Assembly: GCA_937125035.1 (NCBI GenBank)
Contig: CAKZLG010000277.1
Location: 1 to 49,949 of the forward strand
Direction of reading: 5' to 3'
Source: an uncultured Maribacter sp.
Lineage (GTDB): Bacteria > Bacteroidota > Bacteroidia > Flavobacteriales > Flavobacteriaceae
Length of the DNA: 49,949 bases
The notes beneath the pieces were generated by a model. The model was given only the letters and a program-made list of their open reading frames with translations, was not told where the DNA came from and made no database searches. Position 1 is the stretch's first letter. Every line of letters starts with the position of its first letter. This document shows, piece by piece, positions 24,583 to 31,936 of the stretch. The position numbers and the translations under genes are program-made.

Positions 24583-26847
24583 TTAAAAATTGACCGTGGC
24601 CCCCACCAAAAAATTGATGCCCGCTTGTGGGTAATACCCTGCACCTTCCACCGTGGTGACTGTTCCTGGGGTTGTAAAATCATCGTCAAACGTGAAAAAG
24701 TAGCCGTTGGTCACCAATTTGGCATCAAATACGTTGTTCACCAAACCAGAAAACACGATGCTCTTTAAAAATCCATCGCACTTCAACTCGTATTGTACAT
24801 TGAAATCTGTTTGGGAATAGGCTTCCAAAATAGAGCTTTCCGCATCTATATTGCCCATATACTGCTCCCCCACATATTTGGACAACAAGACGAACTGCCA
24901 ATTGGGTCTGGGCATGTAAGTGAGCATATTTCCAGCAATAATACTGGGGGAATAGGCAATGGTGGTATTGCCCAAATTTTGGAGGACCCCATCTCGCTGA
25001 AAGACAAAATCCTGATTTCTATTGGCACTGAAGGCGATGTTGGGGGTGATCTTAAACTGGTCTCCCAAGCTAATATTGGCATCCACTTCCAAGCCCAATC
25101 GGTAACTATCTCCCACATTGGCCCTTAGGGGAGCGCCAACATCGTTCAGTTGACCCGTGAGCACCAATTGGTTCTTATAATCCATGTAATAGATATTGGT
25201 GCTCACTTGCACCGCTGGGCTCACATAGCGCCAACCGAGCTCAATATCGTTTAGGCGTTCCGGTTCCGGGCTCCCATTTTCGTAATCGTTTCTATTGGGC
25301 TCCCTTTGGGCCACTGCATAGGAAAGATAGAAATTATTGTTCCTGTTCAAGTCAAAAGTAATACCCGCTTTGGGGTTGAAGAAATGGAACGTATCATCCA
25401 CCAGACCGGTCTCCACCCCATTGGCGGTATAGCCCACGGTCCTATACTGCAGATCGCCATACATGGACCATTGGTTGTTGAGTGCGTAATTGGCCTTGGC
25501 ATATAGGTTGAAATCGGTTTTTGTGGAGGTATCGTCATAGTACCGATCACGGTAATCCAAGGTATTGGCGAACCGTGCCCAGATGACCTCTCCAAAGTGG
25601 TCCCCCACATAGCGGTTCCAGCCCCCTCCCAGAATAACATCCAGGTTCTCTTTTTTATAATTGGCGGAGAACACGGTTCCGTAGAAATCATTGTCCAGCC
25701 AACGCCGGCGAATAAGATCCGTGGAGTTGACTTCCTCGCCATTTATACTGATGGGTGCTATGCCGTAGGTTGCAAAATCATCGTCCTCACGAAATTGTTC
25801 AAAGAAGCCCCGGCCCCGTGTGTAGTGCAAGGCGAGGTTACTGCTCCATGCTTCGGACAACTGTTCGTTCCATAACAACTGAAAATGGTCTTGTTTGTAA
25901 TTGTCCACTTCATTTTCATAGAATTGCGTATTCCCATTTTCATCGGTAAAGATGCCCGAAGGATTGAAGGTACGGTCCCTGGCCAAAGTCTCAGCGTCTA
26001 TGCCATACCATGCCTGGTAGGTAATCTCATGCCCACCGAACAATAGGGCCTTGATCAAGGTGTTATCATCTTTATAGGCCCCTTGCAAGAAGTAGGAGTC
26101 CAAATCGGACGAAGCCCTGTCAATATATCCATCTGAAGTGATACGGGACAACCTTCCGGAGATTTCCACATGGTCGTTCATAAGCCCTGTACTGAACTTT
26201 ATATTGTTCCTTAGGGTATTGAAACTGCCCAAAGAAGACGAGACCTGGGCATAGGCCTCCTCAGAGAACCCATCGGTCAATAGGTTGAGACTGGCCCCAA
26301 AGGCCCCAGCCCCGTTGGTGGAAGTGCCCACGCCCCGTTGCAGTTGCAAGCTCTCTGTGGAAGAGGCGAAATCTGGCATGTTCACCCAAAATGTACCTTG
26401 AGACTCCGCATCGTTGTACGGTATACCGTTGATGGTAACATTGACCCGCGTGGCATCACTGCCCCGAACCCTGATGCCCGTATAGCCCACCCCGGCACCC
26501 GCGTCTGAAGTGGTGACCACAGAGGGCAGAAAATTCATGAGAATGGGGATGTCCTGGCCCAAGTTTCTAGGCTGTACATCCTCTTTTGTAAGGTTGGAAA
26601 AGGTCACCGGAATGGCATTGGTGACCCTAATGGCAGAAACAAAGACCTCGTCCAAGACGACTTTGCTGCCCTCCAGACTATCAATTTCCTTATCCTGCCC
26701 AAAAAGCCCAAGGCCCAAAAAAAAGGAAAAGGTGAGCATGCCCATGGCATACCTGGGTTTTGACCAATTATGGAACGACCTCTGTTGTTGTGTAATAGAA
26801 CGGGTCCGTGCCCCGCTGCTGCGTAAGATTGAATAAAACGTTTTCAT
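24583..26847 (-). CDS. TonB-dependent receptor under TPP riboswitch control
   Basis: This 754-residue outer-membrane protein has a plug domain (IPILMNFLPSVVTTSDAG, then GIRVRGSDATRVNVTINGIPYNDAESQ) and a 22-strand barrel ending in the terminal phenylalanine (FLVGATVNF). It imports a ligand with TonB energy. The TPP riboswitch upstream (26941-27033) points to thiamine, a thiamine phosphate or a pyrimidine or thiazole precursor as the ligand (inference from regulation). The N-terminus is odd: about 34 charged residues precede a credible signal peptide (MGMLTFSFFLGLGLFGQ), so the start may be the ATG at 26745 rather than 26847. Confidence 0.9.
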   Translation of the reverse strand: MKTFYSILRSSGARTRSITQQQRSFHNWSKPRYAMGMLTFSFFLGLGLFGQDKEIDSLEGSKVVLDEVFVSAIRVTNAIPVTFSNLTKEDVQPRNLGQDIPILMNFLPSVVTTSDAGAGVGYTGIRVRGSDATRVNVTINGIPYNDAESQGTFWVNMPDFASSTESLQLQRGVGTSTNGAGAFGASLNLLTDGFSEEAYAQVSSSLGSFNTLRNNIKFSTGLMNDHVEISGRLSRITSDGYIDRASSDLDSYFLQGAYKDDNTLIKALLFGGHEITYQAWYGIDAETLARDRTFNPSGIFTDENGNTQFYENEVDNYKQDHFQLLWNEQLSEAWSSNLALHYTRGRGFFEQFREDDDFATYGIAPISINGEEVNSTDLIRRRWLDNDFYGTVFSANYKKENLDVILGGGWNRYVGDHFGEVIWARFANTLDYRDRYYDDTSTKTDFNLYAKANYALNNQWSMYGDLQYRTVGYTANGVETGLVDDTFHFFNPKAGITFDLNRNNNFYLSYAVAQREPNRNDYENGSPEPERLNDIELGWRYVSPAVQVSTNIYYMDYKNQLVLTGQLNDVGAPLRANVGDSYRLGLEVDANISLGDQFKITPNIAFSANRNQDFVFQRDGVLQNLGNTTIAYSPSIIAGNMLTYMPRPNWQFVLLSKYVGEQYMGNIDAESSILEAYSQTDFNVQYELKCDGFLKSIVFSGLVNNVFDAKLVTNGYFFTFDDDFTTPGTVTTVEGAGYYPQAGINFLVGATVNF

Positions 26848-26940
26848 CCGTAAAAAATTTTACGAATAAAAGGGGCGATTATTCTAAGTTCATCATGATT
26901 TTTGCCCAGTTAAGGACGGTGTATTCCAATAAAAGCACCG

Positions 26941-27033
26941 TTTGGCGCATCCCTTGGCGGCATTACCCGCCCAGGTTCTTTGGGTATAATCTCAGCCTGT
27001 TCTGCAACAAGCACCCCTTTGAGATGGCACAAA
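26941..27033 (-). promoter_or_regulatory. TPP riboswitch (THI box)
   Basis: On the minus strand the conserved blocks appear in order: GGGGTGC, CTGAGA (26990-26995 in complement), ACCC, GAACCTG (26972-26978), GGTAATGCC (about 26959-26967) and AGGGA. The closing stem can pair CATC/GATG and, further out, TTTG/CAAA. This is the classical thiamine pyrophosphate aptamer. Downstream, ACGGTG (complement of 26936-26941) can pair with CACCGT (complement of 26916-26921), which may be part of the expression platform. The regulated gene is the TonB-dependent receptor 94 bases downstream; no T-run is seen, so control of translation start is more likely than termination. Confidence 0.93.
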
Positions 27034-27077
27034 GTTACATTGCTTAATTAAATTAAACCGCATTTTTCAATAAAAAA

Positions 27078-27101
27078 AGGGAGCCACTTTCGTGACTCCC
27101 T
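27078..27101 (-). terminator. Terminator after the small reading frames
   Basis: GGGAG-C-CAC (27079-27087) pairs with GTG-A-CTCCC (27092-27100), TTTC loop, one mismatch. Seven A residues at 27072-27078 form the U-run for leftward transcripts. It ends whatever is transcribed leftward from 27157-27498 before the riboswitch region. Confidence 0.7.
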
Positions 27102-27156
27102 GACAACCAACCAAAAAAACCAATCCTTAAAACTCTTCCTATAAACGTAAGCGTGT

Positions 27157-27246
27157 TTAGAAACCTACTATTACAGCAAAGGGGAAAGCTTTGTTGAACC
27201 TAAAATGGTTGGTGCTACCTTCATAGTCAATGGTCAGTGTTTCCAT
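27157..27246 (-). CDS. Candidate small ORF C, 29 residues
   Basis: A reading frame begins METLTIDYEG and ends FPFAVIVGF. It starts inside the end of ORF B (13-base overlap) and stops 56 bases before a strong terminator. Nothing is known of it. The overlap chain B-C and the terminator suggest translation, but the length is too short to exclude chance. Confidence 0.35.
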   Translation of the reverse strand: METLTIDYEGSTNHFRFNKAFPFAVIVGF

Positions 27247-27371
27247 AAAGGTGTTTTCTCAATTCTGTTTTCTTTACTTGATTTACCCGTTAAGTTATCT
27301 TGGCTTCCCGTTCTGTCATCCTGCATATAAGAGGCCAACAAACAGGCCGAGATGAAAAAAAGGCCCCACAT
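27234..27371 (-). CDS. Candidate small ORF B, 45 residues
   Basis: The frame begins MWGLFFISACLLASYMQDD, so it has a short hydrophobic N-terminus with a lipobox-like SAC, followed by a polar tail ending in ENRIEKTPLWKH. It could be a tiny lipoprotein or a membrane peptide. It lies 25 bases after ORF A and overlaps ORF C. No family is recognised. Confidence 0.35.
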   Translation of the reverse strand: MWGLFFISACLLASYMQDDRTGSQDNLTGKSSKENRIEKTPLWKH

Positions 27372-27396
27372 CAATGTTTTTCTAAAATGCCCCACA

Positions 27397-27498
27397 CTAT
27401 TGAATTTTTTTATGTTTTTTATTTTCCATGATCATAATTCCAAACAAGGAACCGATGAACGTAACAACCGCGACTACTGTAAATAAAATTGCCAACAT
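27397..27498 (-). CDS. Candidate small ORF A, 33-residue membrane peptide
   Basis: The frame begins MLAILFTVVAVVTFIGSLFG and ends MENKKHKKIQ: one transmembrane helix with a basic cytoplasmic tail. This is typical of accessory single-helix subunits of membrane complexes. It lies 66 bases after an upstream terminator (27565-27592) and is first of the A-B-C series. No family is recognised. Confidence 0.4.
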   Translation of the reverse strand: MLAILFTVVAVVTFIGSLFGIMIMENKKHKKIQ

Positions 27499-27564
27499 CC
27501 TATATCTTAATTACTCTTACACCTTTTAAGACACCACATTGTTCTTTTGGTCACTTTCAAAAAC

Positions 27565-27592
27565 AAAAAAAGCCACTTTCGTGGCTTTTTTT
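27565..27592. terminator. Bidirectional-type terminator after the 27610 gene
   Basis: AGCCAC-TTTC-GTGGCT is flanked by seven A on the left and seven T on the right. It lies 17 bases downstream of the stop of the leftward gene at 27610. The core GCCACTTTCGTG is the same as in the terminator at 27078-27101. Confidence 0.85.
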
Positions 27593-27609
27593 CAATAGTC
27601 AATATACAA

Positions 27610-27924
27610 TTACTTCATTTTAAACCAATTACCATGAGCATCAATAAAAACAGTTCTCCGAGTACCACTCTGTAAAACCATGATCAATTTAAATTCCCCT
27701 TTATCATTTTTATAGACCGCTGCCAATTTTGACGTGGGATATTCCTTTAATAGTTCATCTATGACCGGCGGTGTCAATTCAGAGGCGCTCACTTTTTTGA
27801 ACTCCTCCGAGATGGCCTCATAGCACGCCACCACATGTTTAACCCTATCTTCCTTTGCCCGCGCTTGCACGGCCATCCCCATAACGCTCAGCGCAATGAT
27901 CCATGATTTTCCAATTCGCTTCAT
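27610..27924 (-). CDS. Small secreted protein of unknown function
   Basis: This 104-residue protein has a signal peptide (MKRIGKSWIIALSVMGMAVQARA) and a compact C-terminal part with YKNDKGEFKLIMVLQSG and TVFIDAHGNWFKMK. That part recalls the small beta-alpha-beta PepSY-like secreted proteins common in Bacteroidota. The function is unknown. It has its own terminator and 238 bases upstream without a gene, so it is a single-gene unit. Confidence 0.65.
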   Translation of the reverse strand: MKRIGKSWIIALSVMGMAVQARAKEDRVKHVVACYEAISEEFKKVSASELTPPVIDELLKEYPTSKLAAVYKNDKGEFKLIMVLQSGTRRTVFIDAHGNWFKMK

Positions 27925-28162
27925 TTGGATTTTTTTTGATTACCCTACTATGTACGGACCAAAATGCTGTCTTGGATGGTCACTTTTGAATTTTGTCAAA
28001 AAAAGGGCATCCAATGCGTCTACTGCACACTATCCTATTAGGCGGAGTTGAAACGTATTGATCATAATGAACTCAACGTTCTCCAGTCCATTCGGACAGA
28101 CAGAGAAATCCCTTTCCAAACGCTCCCCATGACAATTGAGCGTTGAGATTCATTTAATTGCT

Positions 28163-30262
28163 TTAGGCTTGGTGGGATGGCTTTAGGAGATCATTTACCG
28201 TTTTTACAGGATTGAAGGTTACCAAGGGTACTTCCACAAACAGGGTGTTCCAATGTGCCATGGCCCCATTCCACAATCCAGGAAGCTCAAGGGCCTTGAG
28301 TTCCATCCCAGCCTTGGTCTTTTCCGTAATAAAGCCTTGTTTTTCATCAACAAAACGCTGCAGATCGTATTTCATTCCGTGGTGGTCCTTCATGGCACAG
28401 ACCAAATCCACAGGGTTAAAGTGAGTGGCGTTTTTCAAAATGGCCACTTGGGCCCCATCCTCCATATTGATCTGGGCAGACTCAATGATCTGCAGGGATA
28501 CATGTCCGTTTTTGTCCTTAATAAAAAATGGGCCACCTCCGGGTTCCCCCTCATTTTTTACCATACCGCAAATTCGTATGGGCCTGTGCAGTATTTTTTG
28601 AAGTAGGGCTATTTTTCCCGGTGTATCCGAAGATTCATACGTATCTGGCAAGGCCACATTAAGGTCTTTTTCCAAGAATTGTTGCATGTGCCCCAAGGTT
28701 TCCTTTGATACCTCACCGGTTTCCAACTCCTTGAGATGTTCAAAGACCTTGGCCTGTACTCTAAGTAAGAGTCCGGCCAATACCTTTTTGCTTTGGGCCA
28801 CTTGGGTCAAATTCCGGTCAACTACCACATTGTCTATATTCTTTATAAAAATGATGTCCGCATCTTGATCGTTCAAGTTTTCAATCAATGCGCCATGTCC
28901 GCCCGGCCTAAATAGGATGCTGCCATCCGCATCCCTAAAAGGCTTGTTGTCCATATCTACGGCCAAGGTATCCGTGGCCGACTTTTGATTGGAATAGGAA
29001 ATTGAAAAGGTGGTATTGGTTTCCTCTGAGATTTTGGATACCACTTGGGCCTCTTCTTCCTTAAAAAGATCATTATGCTGTTCCGATATCGTGAAATGAA
29101 GGTTGGCCCTTCCCTTGGTCTTGGCATAAAGTGCTGCTTCTTTCAAATGCTCCTCAAAAGGGGTGGCGGCCCCTGAGGCATATCCATGAAAGGGCAAAAG
29201 CCCCTTGGGGTAAAAACCATAGTTGAGGCCGTTCTCAGTAAGCATTTCGGTCACGAAGGCATACAGCTGCTGCCCCTTGTCCATATCCTTTTTTGGCAAA
29301 CGCTGAAGCACCTTTTCATAAAATGGCAGTTTCTCCATGCCCTCTGCAAATTTTTTAAGGTCTTTGTCTTGGGTACGTTCAAAATAAGCCTCCAATGGCT
29401 CCGTATTTGGGTCGTACACCTCTAGAAAATTAAAGAGCGATTTGAACATGCGACTCGCCGCCCCAGAGGCGGGCACGAACTTTAATAGGGACAGGTTTTT
29501 GGTTTGGGCCTCAAAATAAGCGGCCAGATCTTGTTGTTCCGTTTCTGTAAATCTAGAAATGCCCTTTCCAACAATGGCTGCGTCCACCAATTGTACAAAA
29601 GGAATACCTTCCTTAAAAGTTGCTATTTGCTGTTCCACTTTGGCTTTGGTGATGCCTTTCTCGTTGAGTTGAGCTTCGTCTTTTTGGGTAAATGCTATCA
29701 TGTTGTTCCTTAATTTATCTATTGCTGAAATGGCCGTTTGAAGTCGGACTCTTTTATTCCCCTTTAAAATAATAAAATTCTTGCCATTTTGTTCTAAGGC
29801 TTCCTTAAAGTAATTGAACATTTTTTCGCGCTCGTGGGGCTTGTCTCGCAGATCGTCCGGTTCCCAAGGGGTGTCCACATAGGTAAGAAGGTACAAATCA
29901 TATGTGTTCCGTTGGGCATATTTCTCAAGTAGGGGATCACAATACCCTAAATAATAAGCTTCAGAATATACTTTGGTCTCCAGCAGATCGGTATCACAGA
30001 TCAATATGCCATTGGCTTGTTGGGCCCGTTCATTCTCCAACTTCATTTGCCCTTCGGCAATGGGCAACAGATCTTTGGGCTCACAGGTTTTTTGTTCCCG
30101 GTCCCATTTGTGCTGTAGGTACTCCCGCGCGTATTCCGGAACCCAAACAGTATTATAATGTGTTGCCAGTTGTTCGGATAGCGTGGTCTTTCCGGTGGAC
30201 TCGGGGCCAAAGAGCACTACCTTAAAGAGGTCTGTGGGCTGTTGTCTATACTTTTCTTCCAT
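28163..30262 (-). CDS. Fusion of NadR-like P-loop kinase and DUF4301
   Basis: This 699-residue protein has two parts. Residues 1-185 form a P-loop kinase like the ribosylnicotinamide kinase domain of NadR (Walker A GPESTGKTT at 19-27, VPEYAREYLQ, ICDTDLLETKVYSE, then VDTPWEPDDLRDKPHER). Residues 188-699 are DUF4301, of unknown function, with ASGAASRMFKSLF and GHGALIEN. The second part begins with its own methionine (Met188, base 29701), where separate DUF4301 proteins start. The fusion seems to come from loss of the first gene's stop. It overlaps the pnuC gene by 46 bases. A kinase beside a PnuC transporter is the known way to trap a vitamin by phosphorylation; here thiamine is possible. Confidence 0.85.
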   Translation of the reverse strand: MEEKYRQQPTDLFKVVLFGPESTGKTTLSEQLATHYNTVWVPEYAREYLQHKWDREQKTCEPKDLLPIAEGQMKLENERAQQANGILICDTDLLETKVYSEAYYLGYCDPLLEKYAQRNTYDLYLLTYVDTPWEPDDLRDKPHEREKMFNYFKEALEQNGKNFIILKGNKRVRLQTAISAIDKLRNNMIAFTQKDEAQLNEKGITKAKVEQQIATFKEGIPFVQLVDAAIVGKGISRFTETEQQDLAAYFEAQTKNLSLLKFVPASGAASRMFKSLFNFLEVYDPNTEPLEAYFERTQDKDLKKFAEGMEKLPFYEKVLQRLPKKDMDKGQQLYAFVTEMLTENGLNYGFYPKGLLPFHGYASGAATPFEEHLKEAALYAKTKGRANLHFTISEQHNDLFKEEEAQVVSKISEETNTTFSISYSNQKSATDTLAVDMDNKPFRDADGSILFRPGGHGALIENLNDQDADIIFIKNIDNVVVDRNLTQVAQSKKVLAGLLLRVQAKVFEHLKELETGEVSKETLGHMQQFLEKDLNVALPDTYESSDTPGKIALLQKILHRPIRICGMVKNEGEPGGGPFFIKDKNGHVSLQIIESAQINMEDGAQVAILKNATHFNPVDLVCAMKDHHGMKYDLQRFVDEKQGFITEKTKAGMELKALELPGLWNGAMAHWNTLFVEVPLVTFNPVKTVNDLLKPSHQA

Positions 30263-30855
30263 GCCAAATAGCCTTGAACGGCAAGAATGGTAAAGATAAG
30301 ATATTGCAAGGAAAGCATGCCCCAGCCACGGTAGGCGTATAGCGGAACTGTAATGACATCAGCAATGATCCAAAGCGTCCAATTTTCCAATTTCTTGAGG
30401 GCCATGTACCACATGGCGGTAAAAAAGATTCCAGAGGTGAATATATCCACATAATTACTGGGGTCCATGGCATGACCAAAAAAGTGGTACACCCCATAAT
30501 TCAACAGAATCGTGCCCATGAACAGCGCTACACCAACGGCTTTTTCCTTAGGAGTGGTCCTGGATATGCGCACCACCTTTTTATTGTTTTTGGTCCTAGA
30601 CCAGTTCCACCAACCATAAATGCTCATGGCAGACCAATAAAAATTCATCATCATATCCCCCAACAGGCCATCCCTATAAAAAAGATAGACCGTGATCACA
30701 GTGGCTACAAGCCCGGTTGGATAAACCAAAATGTGTTCCCGTTTGGCAAACCAAACACTGGCAATTCCGGTAACGAAGACAATGGCCTCCAATATAATGA
30801 TCGCGGTTTCCTTACCCCGGTACCCATCTAAAAAAAAATCAAAAATGGGGCTCAT
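30217..30855 (-). CDS. pnuC: PnuC-family vitamin transporter (possibly thiamine, PnuT-like)
   Basis: This 212-residue membrane protein has seven or so helices and the PnuC landmarks SVWFAKREHILVYPTGLV, NFYWSAMSIYGWWNW and LWIIADVITVPLYAYRG. PnuC proteins carry nicotinamide riboside by facilitated diffusion; the PnuT variants carry thiamine. Its overlap by 17 bases with a thiamine-binding protein gene and its place near a TPP riboswitch favour thiamine, while the NadR-like kinase downstream favours nicotinamide riboside. I cannot decide between these. No riboswitch was found upstream of this cluster. Confidence 0.88.
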   Translation of the reverse strand: MSPIFDFFLDGYRGKETAIIILEAIVFVTGIASVWFAKREHILVYPTGLVATVITVYLFYRDGLLGDMMMNFYWSAMSIYGWWNWSRTKNNKKVVRISRTTPKEKAVGVALFMGTILLNYGVYHFFGHAMDPSNYVDIFTSGIFFTAMWYMALKKLENWTLWIIADVITVPLYAYRGWGMLSLQYLIFTILAVQGYLAWKKSIDNSPQTSLR

Positions 30856-31099
30856 AGTCGCTTCGGTCAGATTTCACGATCTTCATATGGAGCAATCCCT
30901 TGTCCATCATAGTGAAAGCCTCTTTTATTTCAGTTCCCAAAACGGCCATGACCTCATCATAAGAGCCATACACCTGTGTACTGAGCGGATTTTCTATAAC
31001 GGTAAGACCAGATGTCCTGAGCTTTTTTATAAAGAGGATGATGTGCTCCTCAAAATCATCCTGTAAAGGTGAAAAAGTAAGTTCTACTGATATTTTCAT
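30839..31099 (-). CDS. Thiamine-binding YkoF/MTH1187-like protein
   Basis: This 86-residue protein begins MKISVELTFSPLQ and shows the beta-alpha-beta-beta-alpha-beta pattern of the YkoF/MTH1187 family. The helix is DFEEHIILFIKKLRTSG, the strand is LTVIENPLSTQVYG, and the end is LHMKIVKSDRSDY. Members of this family bind thiamine or pyrimidines. The start ATG at 31099 is chosen because the fold starts there; the frame is open to 31138. It is the first gene of the three-gene unit with pnuC and the fused kinase, with overlaps of 17 and 46 bases. Confidence 0.75.
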   Translation of the reverse strand: MKISVELTFSPLQDDFEEHIILFIKKLRTSGLTVIENPLSTQVYGSYDEVMAVLGTEIKEAFTMMDKGLLHMKIVKSDRSDYEPHF

Positions 31100-31203
31100 A
31101 GTATACTGTGTTCCATGTATAAAGATGTAACGGCCCACGGGGCGCGCACTATCCCTTTGTTTTCATGTTTCCATTGCCAAGCCACATGCATGCCTTTGGC
31201 ATT

Positions 31204-31851
31204 TCATTGCACTGTTTCATTCATGGGATGAGCATAGGCGCAGGTAAATCCTTCAAATTCAATAAAATAAACGTGGTATTGTGATTTTTTTCCCCTGTAC
31301 CTTATTACGGCGGTTGTCGCTCCTTGGTCCATATCAAAATCTGAAACCACGATGTGCTGCAGAAAACTCAACCCTTTTTGGCCATATATCTTGTAGAGGG
31401 ATTCCTTGGCCCCCCAGACCATGGTAAGTTTCCGTACCAAAGCGTCTGAATTGGCCATGGTTCGATATTCGCTTAGTGGCGTGAACTTATGGGCAATGCG
31501 CAAAATTTTATCCCGTTGCTTTTCAATATCTATGCCCACCTCCACACCCTTGCCCAATATGACGGCCGTAAACTGGTGGGAATGGGTAATGGATATCCTG
31601 GTGCCATCATGCAGGTGGGGCTTCCCATTTTCGTCGTAATACAGGTCAGCATCTGAATACCCGTACTTTGCCATAAGGTGCCGAATGCTCAAGAAGGCCC
31701 GCCGGTGCATGGTAGACTTCATGCCATTGAACCGTTGTTGACAATGTTCTGTAAGAACCACCGGCGCCCCGAGTTCTGCCTCAGTCTCCGTAACCTGCCA
31801 AATAGCGGCTTTTATATCTTTATTAACCGTTATAGTCCTATACAGGGGCAT
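31204..31851 (-). CDS. 4'-phosphopantetheinyl transferase (Sfp type)
   Basis: This enzyme moves phosphopantetheine from CoA to acyl carrier or peptidyl carrier proteins. The 215-residue protein has the family motifs ISITHSHQF, VGIDIEKQRDKILRIAHKF (Mg-binding Asp and Glu) and VWGAKESLYKIYG (the WxxKEA-type motif). It is of the two-lobed Sfp size. It is divergent from ahcY and lies 104 bases before the thiamine-binding protein gene. Confidence 0.92.
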   Translation of the reverse strand: MPLYRTITVNKDIKAAIWQVTETEAELGAPVVLTEHCQQRFNGMKSTMHRRAFLSIRHLMAKYGYSDADLYYDENGKPHLHDGTRISITHSHQFTAVILGKGVEVGIDIEKQRDKILRIAHKFTPLSEYRTMANSDALVRKLTMVWGAKESLYKIYGQKGLSFLQHIVVSDFDMDQGATTAVIRYRGKKSQYHVYFIEFEGFTCAYAHPMNETVQ

Positions 31852-31871
31852 GGCATTCCTAGCTTAATTTG

Positions 31872-31879
31872 TACCTTTG
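31872..31879 (+). promoter_or_regulatory. -7 box for ahcY
   Basis: TACCTTTG matches TAnnTTTG and lies 57 bases upstream of the ahcY ATG, in the 85-base gap between the divergent PPTase and ahcY genes. No SAH or SAM riboswitch was seen in this gap. Confidence 0.55.
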
Positions 31880-31936
31880 TAACCAATTTTGATGGTTTGA
31901 TTTTCATTAAAACGAAAGTACTTAAAAAAATAAGAT

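Noticed and set aside
26808-27047. Rightward open frame of 79 codons
   Set aside because: It lies on the opposite strand of the TPP riboswitch and the 5' end of the receptor gene and has no recognisable protein features.
28071-28147. Inverted arms CTCAACG and CGTTGAG about 60 bases apart between the 27610 gene and the fused kinase gene
   Set aside because: The arms are short and the loop is long; there is no T-run or recognisable RNA. It may be chance.
31852-31936. SAM or SAH riboswitch before ahcY
   Set aside because: The 85-base gap has no conserved SAH or SAM aptamer sequence and is too short for most of them; only a promoter match was found.
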